Assembly (NCBI RefSeq): GCF_009757775.1
Contig: NZ_RHLK01000017.1
Span: 1-64,000 of the forward strand
Length of the DNA: 64,000 nucleotides
Direction: 5' to 3'
From: Paenibacillus lutrae
GTDB lineage: Bacteria > Bacillota > Bacilli > Paenibacillales > NBRC-103111
The translations under genes and the position numbers were made by a program. The notes under the pieces were generated by a model that searched no databases, was not told the origin of the DNA, and saw only the letters and a program-made list of their open reading frames with translations. Of this stretch, positions 8,943-18,331 are shown one piece after another; position 1 is the stretch's first letter; each line of letters begins with the position of its first letter.

Positions 8943-10537
8943 ATTTAATGATCGTGGAAGATGAAGTAAGGCTTCGTAATTCACTCGTCAACAACATCCC
9001 GTGGGAAGAAAACGGTATTGAGGTCATCGCGCAAGCGGCAAGCGGAGCGGAGGCTCTGTATCTCTTCGAACGGAAGAAACCGGATATTGTACTTTTGGAC
9101 GTGCAGATGCCGGAAATGGACGGGCTTACCCTCGCCCAAAAGCTGCGCGAGAAAGATGCTTTTATTAAAATGATCATTCTGAGCGGACATGACAATTTCG
9201 GGTTTGCGCAGCTTGCGATGGAAGCGGGTGTATCCAATTACCTGCTGAAACCGGCAGGTGACGAGGAAATACTGGCCACGGTTCTAAGCGCGGCCGAGTC
9301 CCTGCGGCAGGAGCTGGACCGCTGGCACAGCCAGGCGGAGCTGCAGGAGAAATGGTCGGAGCATCTGCCGCAGCTGCAGACCACGTTCTTCCAGAATCTC
9401 ATCAGCGGCAAATACGACCTGTGGGAAATCCGCAAGATTAGCCGGGACTATCTGCTGAATCTGGATGAAACCATGCAATACACGGTGGCGCTTGCTGATG
9501 TAGATCCGCTGTCGCTGGATGAACCGCGCTACAAGAGCGGGGATATGCCGCTGCTGCGGTTTTCCCTGCAGTGTGTGGCGCGCGAATTCCTGCAGAACCA
9601 CGGCTGCTGGGTCTTCACGGACAGCAACGGGTTCACGCTGATCCTGTTCGCCATGCCGAGCGGCGAGAGGGCCAACGATGTGATGCTGCGTGTGAATGCG
9701 GCCATCGTCAAGCTGCTGTCGCAGGTAAAGGAATGCCTGAAGATTACGTGCAGCGCCGGTATCAGCGGGGGAACGGGCAGCCTGGATGAGGTCAGCAAGT
9801 TGTATAGCCAGGCCTATCAGGCCTTGCAGGACCGCATCGTATACGGATCGGATATCGCGATACCTTATCAGGACAAGCCTGCCGGGAGCACGGGCGTACC
9901 TCTGTCTAACAATTCGGAGAAGACGCTGGAGATTGCGCTGGAGACAAGTGATGAGAGCAAGGCGCTGGAGGCGCTGGCCGAGCTGTGGTCGCAGGGAATG
10001 GAGCAATCGGGGACGGTGGCTGAAATGCACGAGGGACTTATGTATTGGTCCAGTCTCATCATCCGTATCATACACAAACAAGGCTGGCGGGTTCAGGATG
10101 TCGTGCGTGAGGATTACATCTATTATCAAGATGTGACCAAGCTGACGACCAAGCAGCAAATCCATTCGTGGCTGGAACGTACCGTCCGTAAATTCATCGC
10201 GTATATGCAGGAGCAGCGCAAAACGACCAGCCATCAAGTTGTCAAAACGATTCTGTCGATTGTAGAAGCGGAAATCGACAGCGACATTACTCTGCACAGC
10301 GTAGCGGACCGGCTGTACGTGAATTCCTCCTATTTGAGCCGCTTGTTCAAACAGGAAACAGGCGTCGCTTTCTCGGCCTATGTACTGGATCGTAAAATGG
10401 ACCGGGCGAAATCAGCCCTGCTTGATGGGGCAAAAGTATACGATGCAGCACGTATTGTCGGTTACCGGGATGTCAGTTATTTCACGAAGGTGTTCCGCAA
10501 ATATTGGGGCGTGACACCGGGAGAGATGAAGCACTGA
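8939..10537 (+). CDS. Response regulator with AraC-type DNA-binding domain, YesN family
   Basis: The N-terminal receiver domain (1-120) has acidic residues in IVEDE, phospho-acceptor Asp54 in LLDVQMP and the conserved Lys in YLLKPA. A long central region of about 300 residues follows, and the last 100 residues are two AraC helix-turn-helix motifs (SVADRLYVNSSYLSRLFKQETG and AARIVGYRDVSYFTKVFRKYWG). It is the partner of the kinase in front, joined by an ATGA overlap. The expected targets are the importer genes in the 4.4-18 kb region. A terminator follows about 70 bases downstream, closing the operon. Confidence 0.93.
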   Translation: MNLMIVEDEVRLRNSLVNNIPWEENGIEVIAQAASGAEALYLFERKKPDIVLLDVQMPEMDGLTLAQKLREKDAFIKMIILSGHDNFGFAQLAMEAGVSNYLLKPAGDEEILATVLSAAESLRQELDRWHSQAELQEKWSEHLPQLQTTFFQNLISGKYDLWEIRKISRDYLLNLDETMQYTVALADVDPLSLDEPRYKSGDMPLLRFSLQCVAREFLQNHGCWVFTDSNGFTLILFAMPSGERANDVMLRVNAAIVKLLSQVKECLKITCSAGISGGTGSLDEVSKLYSQAYQALQDRIVYGSDIAIPYQDKPAGSTGVPLSNNSEKTLEIALETSDESKALEALAELWSQGMEQSGTVAEMHEGLMYWSSLIIRIIHKQGWRVQDVVREDYIYYQDVTKLTTKQQIHSWLERTVRKFIAYMQEQRKTTSHQVVKTILSIVEAEIDSDITLHSVADRLYVNSSYLSRLFKQETGVAFSAYVLDRKMDRAKSALLDGAKVYDAARIVGYRDVSYFTKVFRKYWGVTPGEMKH

Positions 10538-10606
10538 GTCGTTGCGCAGGAAAAATGAAATTAGAATAAAAATAAAATTAAAATCGCAGAGATCTATGTC
10601 TAGCAA

Positions 10607-10651
10607 AGAACCACAACCGGATGAAACATCCAGGCCGGTGGTTCTTTTTTT
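10607..10651 (+). terminator. Rho-independent terminator
   Basis: AGAACCACAACCGG pairs with CCGGTGGTTCT around a GATGAAACATCCAGG-type loop and is followed by seven T. It closes the operon ending with the YesN-type regulator. Confidence 0.85.
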
Positions 10652-10691
10652 ATACCTCACTCTGTGACATGATAGCACTGGGGGCGATGTT

Positions 10692-12155
10692 GTGTTTCGT
10701 GATTTTGAACCTGCAGGAGACCGTCCGGTCTATATTCAATTAAAAGATTACATGAAACTTATCATTATAAAAGGTGCCTTACAACCTCACCAGAAGTTGC
10801 CGTCTACCCGTGAACTGGGTGTGCAGATGAAGCTTAGCCGCAATACCGTGATTTCGGCATATGCCGGACTGGAAGAAGACGGATTTACCTATACAGTTCG
10901 GGGAAAAGGAAATTATGTGGCTGCTGTATCAGGCGGAACAGCTAATCAAGCTTGTCAGATTGATTGGCAGGAGCGGATTAATGATCATGCTCGGCTGGCT
11001 GAGCAGCTTGATTTGATGAAGCACGGCATCCGTGCACGGAAGGGAACGATCTCTTTTACCAGTATTGCGCCGGACGAGACGTTGTTTGATATAGGGAATG
11101 TAAAACGGGCGTTCATGGATCGGATGTCTGTGGAGGGGGATGTGTTGCTCAACTACGGATATGCCAAAGGCTATAAGCCGCTGATGGACTTTTTATTACG
11201 CTATATGCAGCATAAGGGTGTCGATCTGAAAGGCAAGGATATTCTGATCACTAACGGGTTCACAGAGGGGTTGGATATTGTATTGTCGGCACTTGGAAAA
11301 AGGAGTGGCAAGGTGCTGTGTGAAAATCCGACCCACCACACGGCCATTAAGAATTTTAAATTACATGGATTTCAAATCACAGGCATCCCGATGGAGGATG
11401 ACGGGATTAACTTAACAGAGCTTGAGCGGGCTGTGTCTGAACAAACTTACGATTGCGCTTATTTGGTCCCTTCCTATCATAATCCTACCGGGATTGTAAT
11501 GTCTCCGAAGAAACGTCATGAACTGATGACTCTGATGAATCAGTACGGGATTCCTGTCATCGAGGATGGCTTTAATGAGGAGCTGCGCTACAGCGGATCG
11601 CATGTATCTCCATTAATGGCAGGGGCGGGCAGCGGCAATAGTGTAATTTATTTGGGAAGTTTCTCCAAGGTGCTGTTTCCCGGTATACGAGTGGGCTGGG
11701 TACTGGCGGATGCTGAACTGATTGACTATTTGGAGAGCATTAAGCGAGCGCGTACGATTCATACATCAACATTGGACCAATCGGTTCTTTATCAATATTT
11801 GCACAATGGAAATCTGGAGAAGTACTTAAAGAAAGCACGCACCGAATACAAGCGCAAATATGAATGGACCCTGCAGTGCTGCAGGGAGCATATCCCTTAT
11901 GCTCAGCTTTCCGGTCATGGGGGACTGCATCTGTTTGTCACTTTTGAGATTGGATTTGATACACGGAAGTTGTTGGAGCTTTGTTCAGATCAGGGGGTAA
12001 TTTTTACCCCGGGAGATATCTTCTTCACGGATAATCGTGGGAGTAATACGATGCGGCTGGGTTTCTCTCGTGTCACTGATGAGGATATTGGCAGGGGAAT
12101 TAAAATTATTGGTGATACTGCCAGACAGTTAATCGAGATGGGGACCGGATTGTAA
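10692..12155 (+). CDS. MocR-family regulator (GntR winged helix fused to aminotransferase-like domain)
   Basis: Residues 1-75 form a GntR winged helix (PVYIQLKDYM, LPSTRELGVQMKLSRNTVISAYAGLEEDG). Residues about 110-487 are a type-I aminotransferase fold with the PLP-binding SFSKVLFPGIRVGW (Lys326). MocR proteins use the PLP domain as a ligand sensor and control genes for vitamin B6, GABA or amino-acid metabolism. The GTG start at 10692 has a GGGGGCG-type site. The neighbouring aminotransferase gene, 30 bases downstream on the same strand, is the obvious target or partner. The effector is not evident from sequence. Confidence 0.92.
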   Translation: MFRDFEPAGDRPVYIQLKDYMKLIIIKGALQPHQKLPSTRELGVQMKLSRNTVISAYAGLEEDGFTYTVRGKGNYVAAVSGGTANQACQIDWQERINDHARLAEQLDLMKHGIRARKGTISFTSIAPDETLFDIGNVKRAFMDRMSVEGDVLLNYGYAKGYKPLMDFLLRYMQHKGVDLKGKDILITNGFTEGLDIVLSALGKRSGKVLCENPTHHTAIKNFKLHGFQITGIPMEDDGINLTELERAVSEQTYDCAYLVPSYHNPTGIVMSPKKRHELMTLMNQYGIPVIEDGFNEELRYSGSHVSPLMAGAGSGNSVIYLGSFSKVLFPGIRVGWVLADAELIDYLESIKRARTIHTSTLDQSVLYQYLHNGNLEKYLKKARTEYKRKYEWTLQCCREHIPYAQLSGHGGLHLFVTFEIGFDTRKLLELCSDQGVIFTPGDIFFTDNRGSNTMRLGFSRVTDEDIGRGIKIIGDTARQLIEMGTGL

Positions 12156-12185
12156 CTAAGAATTAAAATAAGGGAGTGCTGAGTT

Positions 12186-13364
12186 ATGGGTAAGGAGTGG
12201 ATTTCTCCGTTGGTGCGGGATATCCCGCCATCGGGTATTCGGGCATTTTTTGATAGGAATACTCAGGGTATGATATCGCTAGGAGTAGGAGAGCCGGATT
12301 TCACTACACCCGAATCTGTTAGAGAAGCGTGTATTCGTGCTTTGAATCAGGGATTTACTAAATATACATCCAATGCCGGAATCATAGAGCTTCGGGAGGA
12401 AATTGCACATTATTTGCAACAGAGCTATGGGCTTCCATATAAACCTGACAGTGAGGTGCTGGTAACGGTGGGGACCAGCGAAGCGGTGGATTTGGCGTTG
12501 CGAACTGTTATTCGTCAAGGGGATGAGGTGCTTATTCCTGCTCCAAGCTATATTGCTTACTCACCTATCGTTCATATTAACGGAGGAAAGATTGTCACGG
12601 TAAACACCTCTGCACAGAAAGAGTTTAAGCTTACGGCTGAAGCAGTGAAGGAGAAACTGACCTCCCGCTCAAGGGTGTTGATGTTAAACTACCCGAATAA
12701 TCCCACAGGTGCAATTATGACCTATGAGGACTGGCTGCCGATTGTAGAGCTGGTCAAGGAACATAATCTAATTGTTATCTCCGACGAAGTATATAGTGAA
12801 TTGACATATGATCGTACACATGTCAGTATCGCATCAGTTCCAGGTATGTTGGACCGGACCCTTGTAATTAATGGATTCTCCAAAGCTTTTGCTATGACAG
12901 GCTGGCGGATTGGTTACGCCTGCGGGCAAGGTGAGTTGATCGAAGCCATGTTGAAGATTCACCAGTATACCACAATGTGCGCCCCGGCCCTCGGACAGAT
13001 TGCGGCTCTGGAATCACTGAGGAGCGGGCTCACGGAGAAGGACCGGATGATCACAGCTTATCGTAAGAGGAGAGATTATTTTGTCAAAGGATTGAGAGAG
13101 AGGGGGTTGTCTTGTCATATGCCGGAGGGGACGTTTTACGCCTTTCCTTCCATTGCAGATACGGGATTAAGCTCCGAACAGTTTGCACTTCAGTTGCTAA
13201 AAGAAACCGGAGTCGGAGTTGTACCAGGATCCGTGTTTGGAGAAGGCGGGGAAGGATTTGTCCGCTGTTCCTACTCAGGTGCTCCAGAGCAGTTGAATCA
13301 GGCGCTGGAGCGGATGGAACATTTTATGCGGAAATTACAGGTTGTTACCGCAGCCTCAAGTTAA
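12186..13364 (+). CDS. PLP-dependent aminotransferase, class I/II (PatA/aspartate aminotransferase type)
   Basis: The 392-residue protein shows the standard fold-I blocks: SLGVGEPDFTTP near the N-terminus, NYPNNPTGA, SDEVYSELTYD, and the Schiff-base Lys233 in NGFSKAFAMTGWRIGY. The C-terminal Arg for the substrate carboxylate is in GFVRCSYS. It transfers an amino group between an amino acid and a 2-oxo acid; the substrate cannot be told from sequence. It follows the MocR gene by 30 bases with a GGGAGTG site. G+C looks slightly lower than in the transporter genes around it. A terminator follows directly. Confidence 0.92.
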   Translation: MGKEWISPLVRDIPPSGIRAFFDRNTQGMISLGVGEPDFTTPESVREACIRALNQGFTKYTSNAGIIELREEIAHYLQQSYGLPYKPDSEVLVTVGTSEAVDLALRTVIRQGDEVLIPAPSYIAYSPIVHINGGKIVTVNTSAQKEFKLTAEAVKEKLTSRSRVLMLNYPNNPTGAIMTYEDWLPIVELVKEHNLIVISDEVYSELTYDRTHVSIASVPGMLDRTLVINGFSKAFAMTGWRIGYACGQGELIEAMLKIHQYTTMCAPALGQIAALESLRSGLTEKDRMITAYRKRRDYFVKGLRERGLSCHMPEGTFYAFPSIADTGLSSEQFALQLLKETGVGVVPGSVFGEGGEGFVRCSYSGAPEQLNQALERMEHFMRKLQVVTAASS

Positions 13365-13381
13365 TTAATGTCTGTTAATTC

Positions 13382-13415
13382 AAAGATGACCACGATGGAA
13401 GGGTCATCTTTTTTT
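13382..13415 (+). terminator. Rho-independent terminator
   Basis: AAGATGACC and GGGTCATCTT form a stem around CACGATGGAA, followed by a run of T. It closes the MocR/aminotransferase pair. Confidence 0.8.
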
Positions 13416-13496
13416 ATGCCATTTTACTTTGGCCCCAGCAACCTTATTTACGGATACCCCGTTAGTAGAATGAACAGAACATAAGGGGAGTCCGAT

Positions 13497-13951
13497 ATGA
13501 GAGTGAAATCAACCCTGCTATTGATTCTTTTCCTATCGATATTATCAGGATCAGGCTGCGCAAGTCGGGATCAGAGAGTAGTGGAAACGAAACTGACACT
13601 GGATTCTGTAACAAAAGGGCTTTAGGCAGAAGGCCTTGAATTGTTTGCTGTTAAGGCCGTTAAAGATGCTTTAGTTCTCAATAAGGTAAAACCGGTTATC
13701 TATACGGTGGGAAGTCCTACAGAACAAGTTGATCGATTAGAGGAATTGTATATTTATCTATTTAACTCTGAGGATTCTCGTACACAGGGACGCAAGGAAT
13801 TTAATAACTATTGGATTTTGCCAAAATGGAAGTAAGGCCCTCGGTGTATGAATACAAAAATATTCTGATTGTATATTGGAAGCATAAGGAAAACAATAGA
13901 TTCGGAGGGCAAATCGACCGGGGGTTGAAAAATGCGCTTCCGCAAGAATAA
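13497..13951 (+). pseudogene. Decayed paralogue of the adjacent small lipoprotein (amber stop plus frameshift)
   Basis: From ATG 13497 (AAGGGGAG upstream) the frame gives a signal peptide with the lipobox SGSGC, then stops at TAG 13623-13625. The same frame continues as AEGLELFAVKAV... to FNNYWILPK, and homology then moves to another frame near 13826 (PSVYEYKNILIVYW) ending at TAA 13949. Aligned with the intact neighbour, GLEAEGLK corresponds to GL*AEGLE, SVYVFDSAENRSIGRKAF to YIYLFNSEDSRTQGRKEF, and FEHKNVFVIYW to YEYKNILIVYW. The stop replaces a Glu codon (GAG to TAG). Two independent lesions make an inactive gene the best reading. Confidence 0.85.
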
Positions 13952-13963
13952 GGGGGGATTAGG

Positions 13964-14407
13964 ATGATGCTGTTGCGAGTCCCAATGCTGTTCGTGATGC
14001 TGCTTCTAGTTCTGTCCGGGTGTACCGACCAAGAGAAGAAAGTGATCGAACCTTTACTGACGATCGGGGATGTTGAAGCAGGACTTGAGGCAGAAGGTCT
14101 GAAGATCGATCCTATCCAAGAGCCGGGCAATGAAATTAAACTGCTGGGTGTCGATCCCCTTAAATTTACAGCCTTGGCTGGTGAAGCAGATGCCGCAAGT
14201 ACCGGCAAAATCTCTGTTTATGTGTTTGATTCAGCGGAGAATAGAAGCATTGGACGCAAGGCTTTTGAAAGTTACGGGCAAACAGCGAAGTTCGCCTATA
14301 AACCGATCCTTTTTGAACATAAGAATGTCTTCGTCATCTATTGGTCGCCCCTAGACAGCAGCGGTACGATCCCAGATCTGATCGGTAAAGCTTTGAAGAA
14401 ACTTTAA
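13964..14407 (+). CDS. Small lipoprotein of unknown function
   Basis: The 147-residue protein begins with a hydrophobic signal and the lipobox VLSGC (Cys about 20), so it should be anchored on the outer face of the membrane. The mature part is about 125 residues, mixed alpha/beta, with no enzyme motif that I recognise. The RBS AGGGGGGATT precedes two ATG codons at 13964 and 13967. Its decayed paralogue ends only 12 bases upstream, so the two arose by tandem duplication. Nothing in the flanking genes suggests a specific partner. The family is the short lipoprotein type common in Paenibacillaceae; function unknown. Confidence 0.8.
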   Translation: MMLLRVPMLFVMLLLVLSGCTDQEKKVIEPLLTIGDVEAGLEAEGLKIDPIQEPGNEIKLLGVDPLKFTALAGEADAASTGKISVYVFDSAENRSIGRKAFESYGQTAKFAYKPILFEHKNVFVIYWSPLDSSGTIPDLIGKALKKL

Positions 14408-14458
14408 TCATTACGCGGGGGTTACCTGGTGACATTCCCTGCACATATATCTCCAAGA

Positions 14459-14490
14459 GGCAGCTCGTCAGCAAATGACGGGCTGTCTTT
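14459..14490 (+). terminator. Probable terminator
   Basis: GGCAGCTCGTCA and TGACGGGCTGTC form a 12-bp stem with two wobble pairs around GCAAA. The T tract is short (CTTT after the stem is imperfect), so efficiency is doubtful. Confidence 0.5.
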
Positions 14491-14608
14491 GTGCTGCGCT
14501 TCCTTAAGGCAACATCAAAGTACCACAAATAGTAATGAGAGTCCTCTACTAAGAAAGCCCGGCAAGTTCTAAACTAGATCTATACAAAGCTAGATGAGGG
14601 GGAATTCG

Positions 14609-15565
14609 ATGAGACAGTCGGCTTCCGAGGTGAAAGTCTCCAATTCAAAACGCAGTTACGGCCAGCAGCTAAGATCGGACATCCTGAAAGACTGGGATCT
14701 GTATCTGCTGCTCATTCCGGGTATCCTGTTCGTTCTCCTGTTCAAATACACCCCGATGTACGGCCTGATTATCGCATTTAAAGATTTCAATATTTTTGAT
14801 GGGATGGCGGCCAGTCCTTGGGTAGGAATGGACAATTTCAAGAAATTGTTTACTTCCGATGAATTTGGGGTGGTGTTCGTCAATACGCTCATCATCTCTT
14901 TGCTCAAAATCTTGATCCTGTTCCCGCTGCCGATCGTGGTCGCTATTCTCATGAACGAAATGAAAAACATGATGTTCAAGCGCACGATACAAACGGTCAT
15001 TTATTTGCCGCATTTTCTGTCGTGGGTCATCGTTGCAGGTATTTTCATCGATATCCTGTCCGTAAATGGCGGGATGGTGAATAAAGCGCTGGTATGGATC
15101 GGCATGGAGCCGATCGCTTTCTTCATGGAAAGCAGCGTATTCCGAAGCGTTCTGGTCAGCTCGGCCGGCTGGAAAGAAACGGGATGGGGCATCATCGTGT
15201 ATCTCGCCGCTTTCTCCACCATCGATCCGCAGCTGTATGAAGCGGCTAAAATGGACGGCGCAGGGCGCATGAAGCAAATTTGGCACATTACCCTGCCGGG
15301 TATTCTGCCGACAATCCTGCTTATGTTTATTCTGCGACTCGGATCTGTGCTCGAAGCGGGTACCGAACAAATTATGGTGATGTATAACCCGACGGTATAC
15401 AACGTGTCCGACGTCATTGGAACTTTCGTGTACCGGATGGGTCTTGGCAACCAGGATTACAGCTTCACCACAGCTGTCGGTATGTTCGAATCTGTGATTG
15501 CCTTCACGTTAGTCGTCACAGGAAACAGCTTGAGCCGCAGATATCTGCAGCGCGGAATTTGGTAA
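14609..15565 (+). CDS. Carbohydrate ABC transporter permease (LplB type)
   Basis: This 318-residue protein has six predicted membrane helices, starting LYLLLIPGILFVLLFKYTPMYG, and the cytoplasmic EAA loop YEAAKMDGAGRMKQIWHITLPGI that contacts the ATPase. The family forms heterodimeric channels in CUT1-type importers. ATG 14609 follows AGGGGGAATTCG; an in-frame ATG at 14594 lies ahead of that site. The partner permease starts 15 bases downstream and a binding protein follows. No ATPase gene is in the group, which fits use of a shared MsmX-like ATPase. Confidence 0.92.
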   Translation: MRQSASEVKVSNSKRSYGQQLRSDILKDWDLYLLLIPGILFVLLFKYTPMYGLIIAFKDFNIFDGMAASPWVGMDNFKKLFTSDEFGVVFVNTLIISLLKILILFPLPIVVAILMNEMKNMMFKRTIQTVIYLPHFLSWVIVAGIFIDILSVNGGMVNKALVWIGMEPIAFFMESSVFRSVLVSSAGWKETGWGIIVYLAAFSTIDPQLYEAAKMDGAGRMKQIWHITLPGILPTILLMFILRLGSVLEAGTEQIMVMYNPTVYNVSDVIGTFVYRMGLGNQDYSFTTAVGMFESVIAFTLVVTGNSLSRRYLQRGIW

Positions 15566-15580
15566 GAGGGGGTAGAGGAT

Positions 15581-16501
15581 ATGAGTAGCGGAGCAGCATA
15601 TGCCGGCACCAAACCGGTCAAAAGAAAAAAACAGACGCCTTGGCCGGAAAAGTTATTTCAATTCGTCAATTATACGGTGTTTATTCTGATCGGCCTGACT
15701 ACACTTTTGCCGTTCGTGAATTTGATTTCCAAGTCACTCAGCAGTGAGTCAGCCGTTATATCGGGACAAGTCAACCTGTTCCCGGTCGGCTTTCAATTAG
15801 AAACGTATGCGTATGTACTGAAGAACGAGATGTTCCTGAACTCGTTCAAAATCTCGATTATTCTAACAATCGTAGGAACGCTGCTTAGCTTGTTTCTAAC
15901 GACGATTACGGCCTATCCGCTGTCCAAGCCAAGGCTGCGCGGCCGGAAATGGCTGCTGCTTATCTTTATCTTCACGATGCTCTTCAGCGGCGGGTTAATC
16001 CCGATGTACCTGCTGATGCAGAATCTGAACTTGATCAACACGTTACCGGTCCTCTTTCTGCCGGCTCTGGTTAATGTGTACAACATGCTGATTATTAAGA
16101 ACTATTTCGAGGGGCTTCCGGAAAGTCTTGAAGAATCCGCGAAGATCGACGGTGCGAGCAACTTGCGCATTCTGTTCTATGTCATTCTTCCTTTGTCTTT
16201 GCCCGTGCTGGCTACGATTGCCTTATTCTTCGCGGTTTATTTCTGGAACGATTATTTTGCGGCGATGATCTATATCACTAATCCGAGTCTGAAGCCGATG
16301 CAGCTTTTCCTGAAAGAGCTTCTGGTATCTTCGAGCGGTGAGTTCCTTAAAGAGGGCAATGTGGACGCAGCTATGAATACGACGCCTCAATCCATTCAGG
16401 CCGCATCCATTTTACTGGCAACGCTTCCGATTCTGGTCGTGTACCCGTTCCTGCAAAAGTATTTTGTCAAAGGTGTCCTGGTAGGCTCCGTCAAAGGGTA
16501 A
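15581..16501 (+). CDS. Carbohydrate ABC transporter permease (YtcP type)
   Basis: The second permease of the pair has 306 residues. After a short basic N-terminus it has six predicted helices (VNYTVFILIGLTTLLPFVNLI; WLLLIFIFTMLFSGGLIPMYLL and others), and the EAA-type loop EESAKIDGASNLRILFYVILPLSLP. The C-terminus QKYFVKGVLVGSVKG is typical of the YtcP subfamily. RBS GGGGGTAGAGGAT precedes the ATG. It lies between its partner permease (15-base gap) and the binding protein gene (125-base gap). Confidence 0.92.
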   Translation: MSSGAAYAGTKPVKRKKQTPWPEKLFQFVNYTVFILIGLTTLLPFVNLISKSLSSESAVISGQVNLFPVGFQLETYAYVLKNEMFLNSFKISIILTIVGTLLSLFLTTITAYPLSKPRLRGRKWLLLIFIFTMLFSGGLIPMYLLMQNLNLINTLPVLFLPALVNVYNMLIIKNYFEGLPESLEESAKIDGASNLRILFYVILPLSLPVLATIALFFAVYFWNDYFAAMIYITNPSLKPMQLFLKELLVSSSGEFLKEGNVDAAMNTTPQSIQAASILLATLPILVVYPFLQKYFVKGVLVGSVKG

Positions 16502-16626
16502 CCGGATGAGGGCTGCCGGATGCAGCCTTCTCCTATAACACTTCAGCTTGAAAGGCGGTGAGGCCCCTTTTGTAAGTCTTTCGATTGATTGCGTGATTGG
16601 CTTAACCATTAAAGGGAGGTACGACC

Positions 16627-18123
16627 ATGATTAAAAAAGCAGCTTTATTACTTACGGTCGCTGCACTTGGTGTTACAACTGCGGCATGCGGAGGAAACGA
16701 CCCGCAAGCGGGGACGGCAACTTCTGCGCCAGGAAATGCAAGCGCAACCAAACCGGTTATCCGGCAGTTGCTGCAGTACAGTAACTTTGATCCGAGCAAA
16801 GAATATACAGCTAAAGCCATTACAGAAAAAACTGGCTATGAAGTGAAATACGAAATGCTTCCGGCTGAGAATCCGGACGAGAAGCTGAACCTGCTTATGG
16901 CAAACAAAGAAGAATACGATGTCATGAAGCTGGGTGCGCCGCAGTTTGAGAAATTAGCGTCTCAAGGTGCGCTGGAACCGCTCGATGATTTAATCGAGAA
17001 ATTCGGTCCGAATATCAAAAGCGCCATTGATCCTGCTGCATGGGACAGCGCCAAAGTGAACGGCAAAATCTATGCCATTCCAGAGACGGGTTCCGGTCTT
17101 GCCATTGGTGAAGAAACGGTAGTCCGCCAGGATATCATGGATGAGCTGGGGCTGAAAATTCCGACGAATACCGATGAATTTTATACCGTCCTCAAGACCA
17201 TTAAAGAAAAGAAAAACATTGCGCCGTACACGGGTTCCAAAGATACTAAAGAATCGATTTTCGGCGATATCGGCCCTGCATTCGGCATCACAACCGATTG
17301 GGTTGTGCAGGATGGCAAGCTGATTCATCAGATCGAGACCCCGGCAATGAAAGAATTTCTTACTTACATGAATAAGCTGTACAAAGAAGGTCTGATCGAT
17401 CAGGAAATGCCGATTAACACAAGCGCCAAAGCCATTGAGAAATTTACCAGCGGCAAAGCCGCCGTATACAGATTGGCTTACTGGAACGCCGGTACAACCG
17501 ATAAAGCTCTGAAGAAGAATCTTCCAGACGCCAAAACTACCATCGTTCCTTTCATGAAGGATAAGAACGGTAAAACGGCTGTGTTTGCAAAAGCAAACAT
17601 CTCGTGGTATATCTCGGTGCCAAAAGCATCCAAGAACAAGGAAGAAGCGATTAAATTCCTGAATGCCAAGCTGGACCCGGCTGCTCATAAAGAGCTGTCC
17701 ATCGGTAAAGAAGGCACGCACCATGAAGTGAAAGACGGCAAGTACTATCCGATTCTGCCTATCTTCAACGATGAGCTCAACAACGGAAGCTCTTTCTTGA
17801 CAGGTGTCGATTACAAGAAATATCCGGATTACTGGAAAGCACGTGTACGTAAAGAACCTGTTCTCCAGAAGTTCTTTGAAGATATTCAAATCAATGCCAA
17901 AGATATTATGGTGACGGATCCGCTTGCAAAAGCTCCTCCAATTGCCGATGTCTCCAAGAACAAGCAAAAGCTCGACAAATACCAGACAGACAGTATGCTG
18001 AAGTTCATCAGCGGATCCGATCCGCTTACGAACTATGATGCTTTCGTTGCCAAATGGAAAGCCGACGGCGGGGAAGCTATGACGAAGGCGGCAAATGAGT
18101 GGTATAAAACAGCCAAAAAATAA
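16627..18123 (+). CDS. Extracellular solute-binding lipoprotein of the LplB/YtcP transporter
   Basis: The 498-residue protein carries a signal peptide ending in the lipobox TTAAC (Cys about 20), followed by a Gly/Asn/Ala/Thr linker. The mature protein has the family features NLLMANKEEYDVMKLG, KINGKIYAIPETG-like sequence near 140, and the C-terminal GGEAMTKAANEWYKTAKK found in this class of long binding proteins. RBS GGGAGG is optimal. Being last in the permease-permease-receptor group and followed by a strong terminator, it marks the operon end. The sugar is not evident; the SGNH esterase and glycosidase-like protein nearby suggest a decorated polysaccharide. Confidence 0.92.
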   Translation: MIKKAALLLTVAALGVTTAACGGNDPQAGTATSAPGNASATKPVIRQLLQYSNFDPSKEYTAKAITEKTGYEVKYEMLPAENPDEKLNLLMANKEEYDVMKLGAPQFEKLASQGALEPLDDLIEKFGPNIKSAIDPAAWDSAKVNGKIYAIPETGSGLAIGEETVVRQDIMDELGLKIPTNTDEFYTVLKTIKEKKNIAPYTGSKDTKESIFGDIGPAFGITTDWVVQDGKLIHQIETPAMKEFLTYMNKLYKEGLIDQEMPINTSAKAIEKFTSGKAAVYRLAYWNAGTTDKALKKNLPDAKTTIVPFMKDKNGKTAVFAKANISWYISVPKASKNKEEAIKFLNAKLDPAAHKELSIGKEGTHHEVKDGKYYPILPIFNDELNNGSSFLTGVDYKKYPDYWKARVRKEPVLQKFFEDIQINAKDIMVTDPLAKAPPIADVSKNKQKLDKYQTDSMLKFISGSDPLTNYDAFVAKWKADGGEAMTKAANEWYKTAKK

Positions 18124-18180
18124 TAGTGCTCAGCAGGTGCTTGATTAGTTATTTCAGCTAAAAAAGAACTTCGCTCGCTC

Positions 18181-18213
18181 AGCAGCTGCATAGTTGCAGC
18201 TGCTGTTTTTTTT
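18181..18213 (+). terminator. Rho-independent terminator
   Basis: AGCAGCTGCA and TGCAGCTGCT form a perfect 10-bp stem around TAGT, followed by G and nine T. It closes the transporter operon. Confidence 0.92.
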
Positions 18214-18331
18214 GACCGGCAAGCCCCAATTGAACTCTATATGGAGAACTCCTGTTCACCGTAAACCGTAACCGCAAATCAAGCATCATCATACAGATGA
18301 GATCATTACTTTACATAAAGGGGATAAGATT

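Noticed and set aside
13623-13625. Readthrough of the amber codon as a special amino acid
   Set aside because: A second, independent lesion (frame change near 13826) lies in the same gene, so decay is the simpler explanation.
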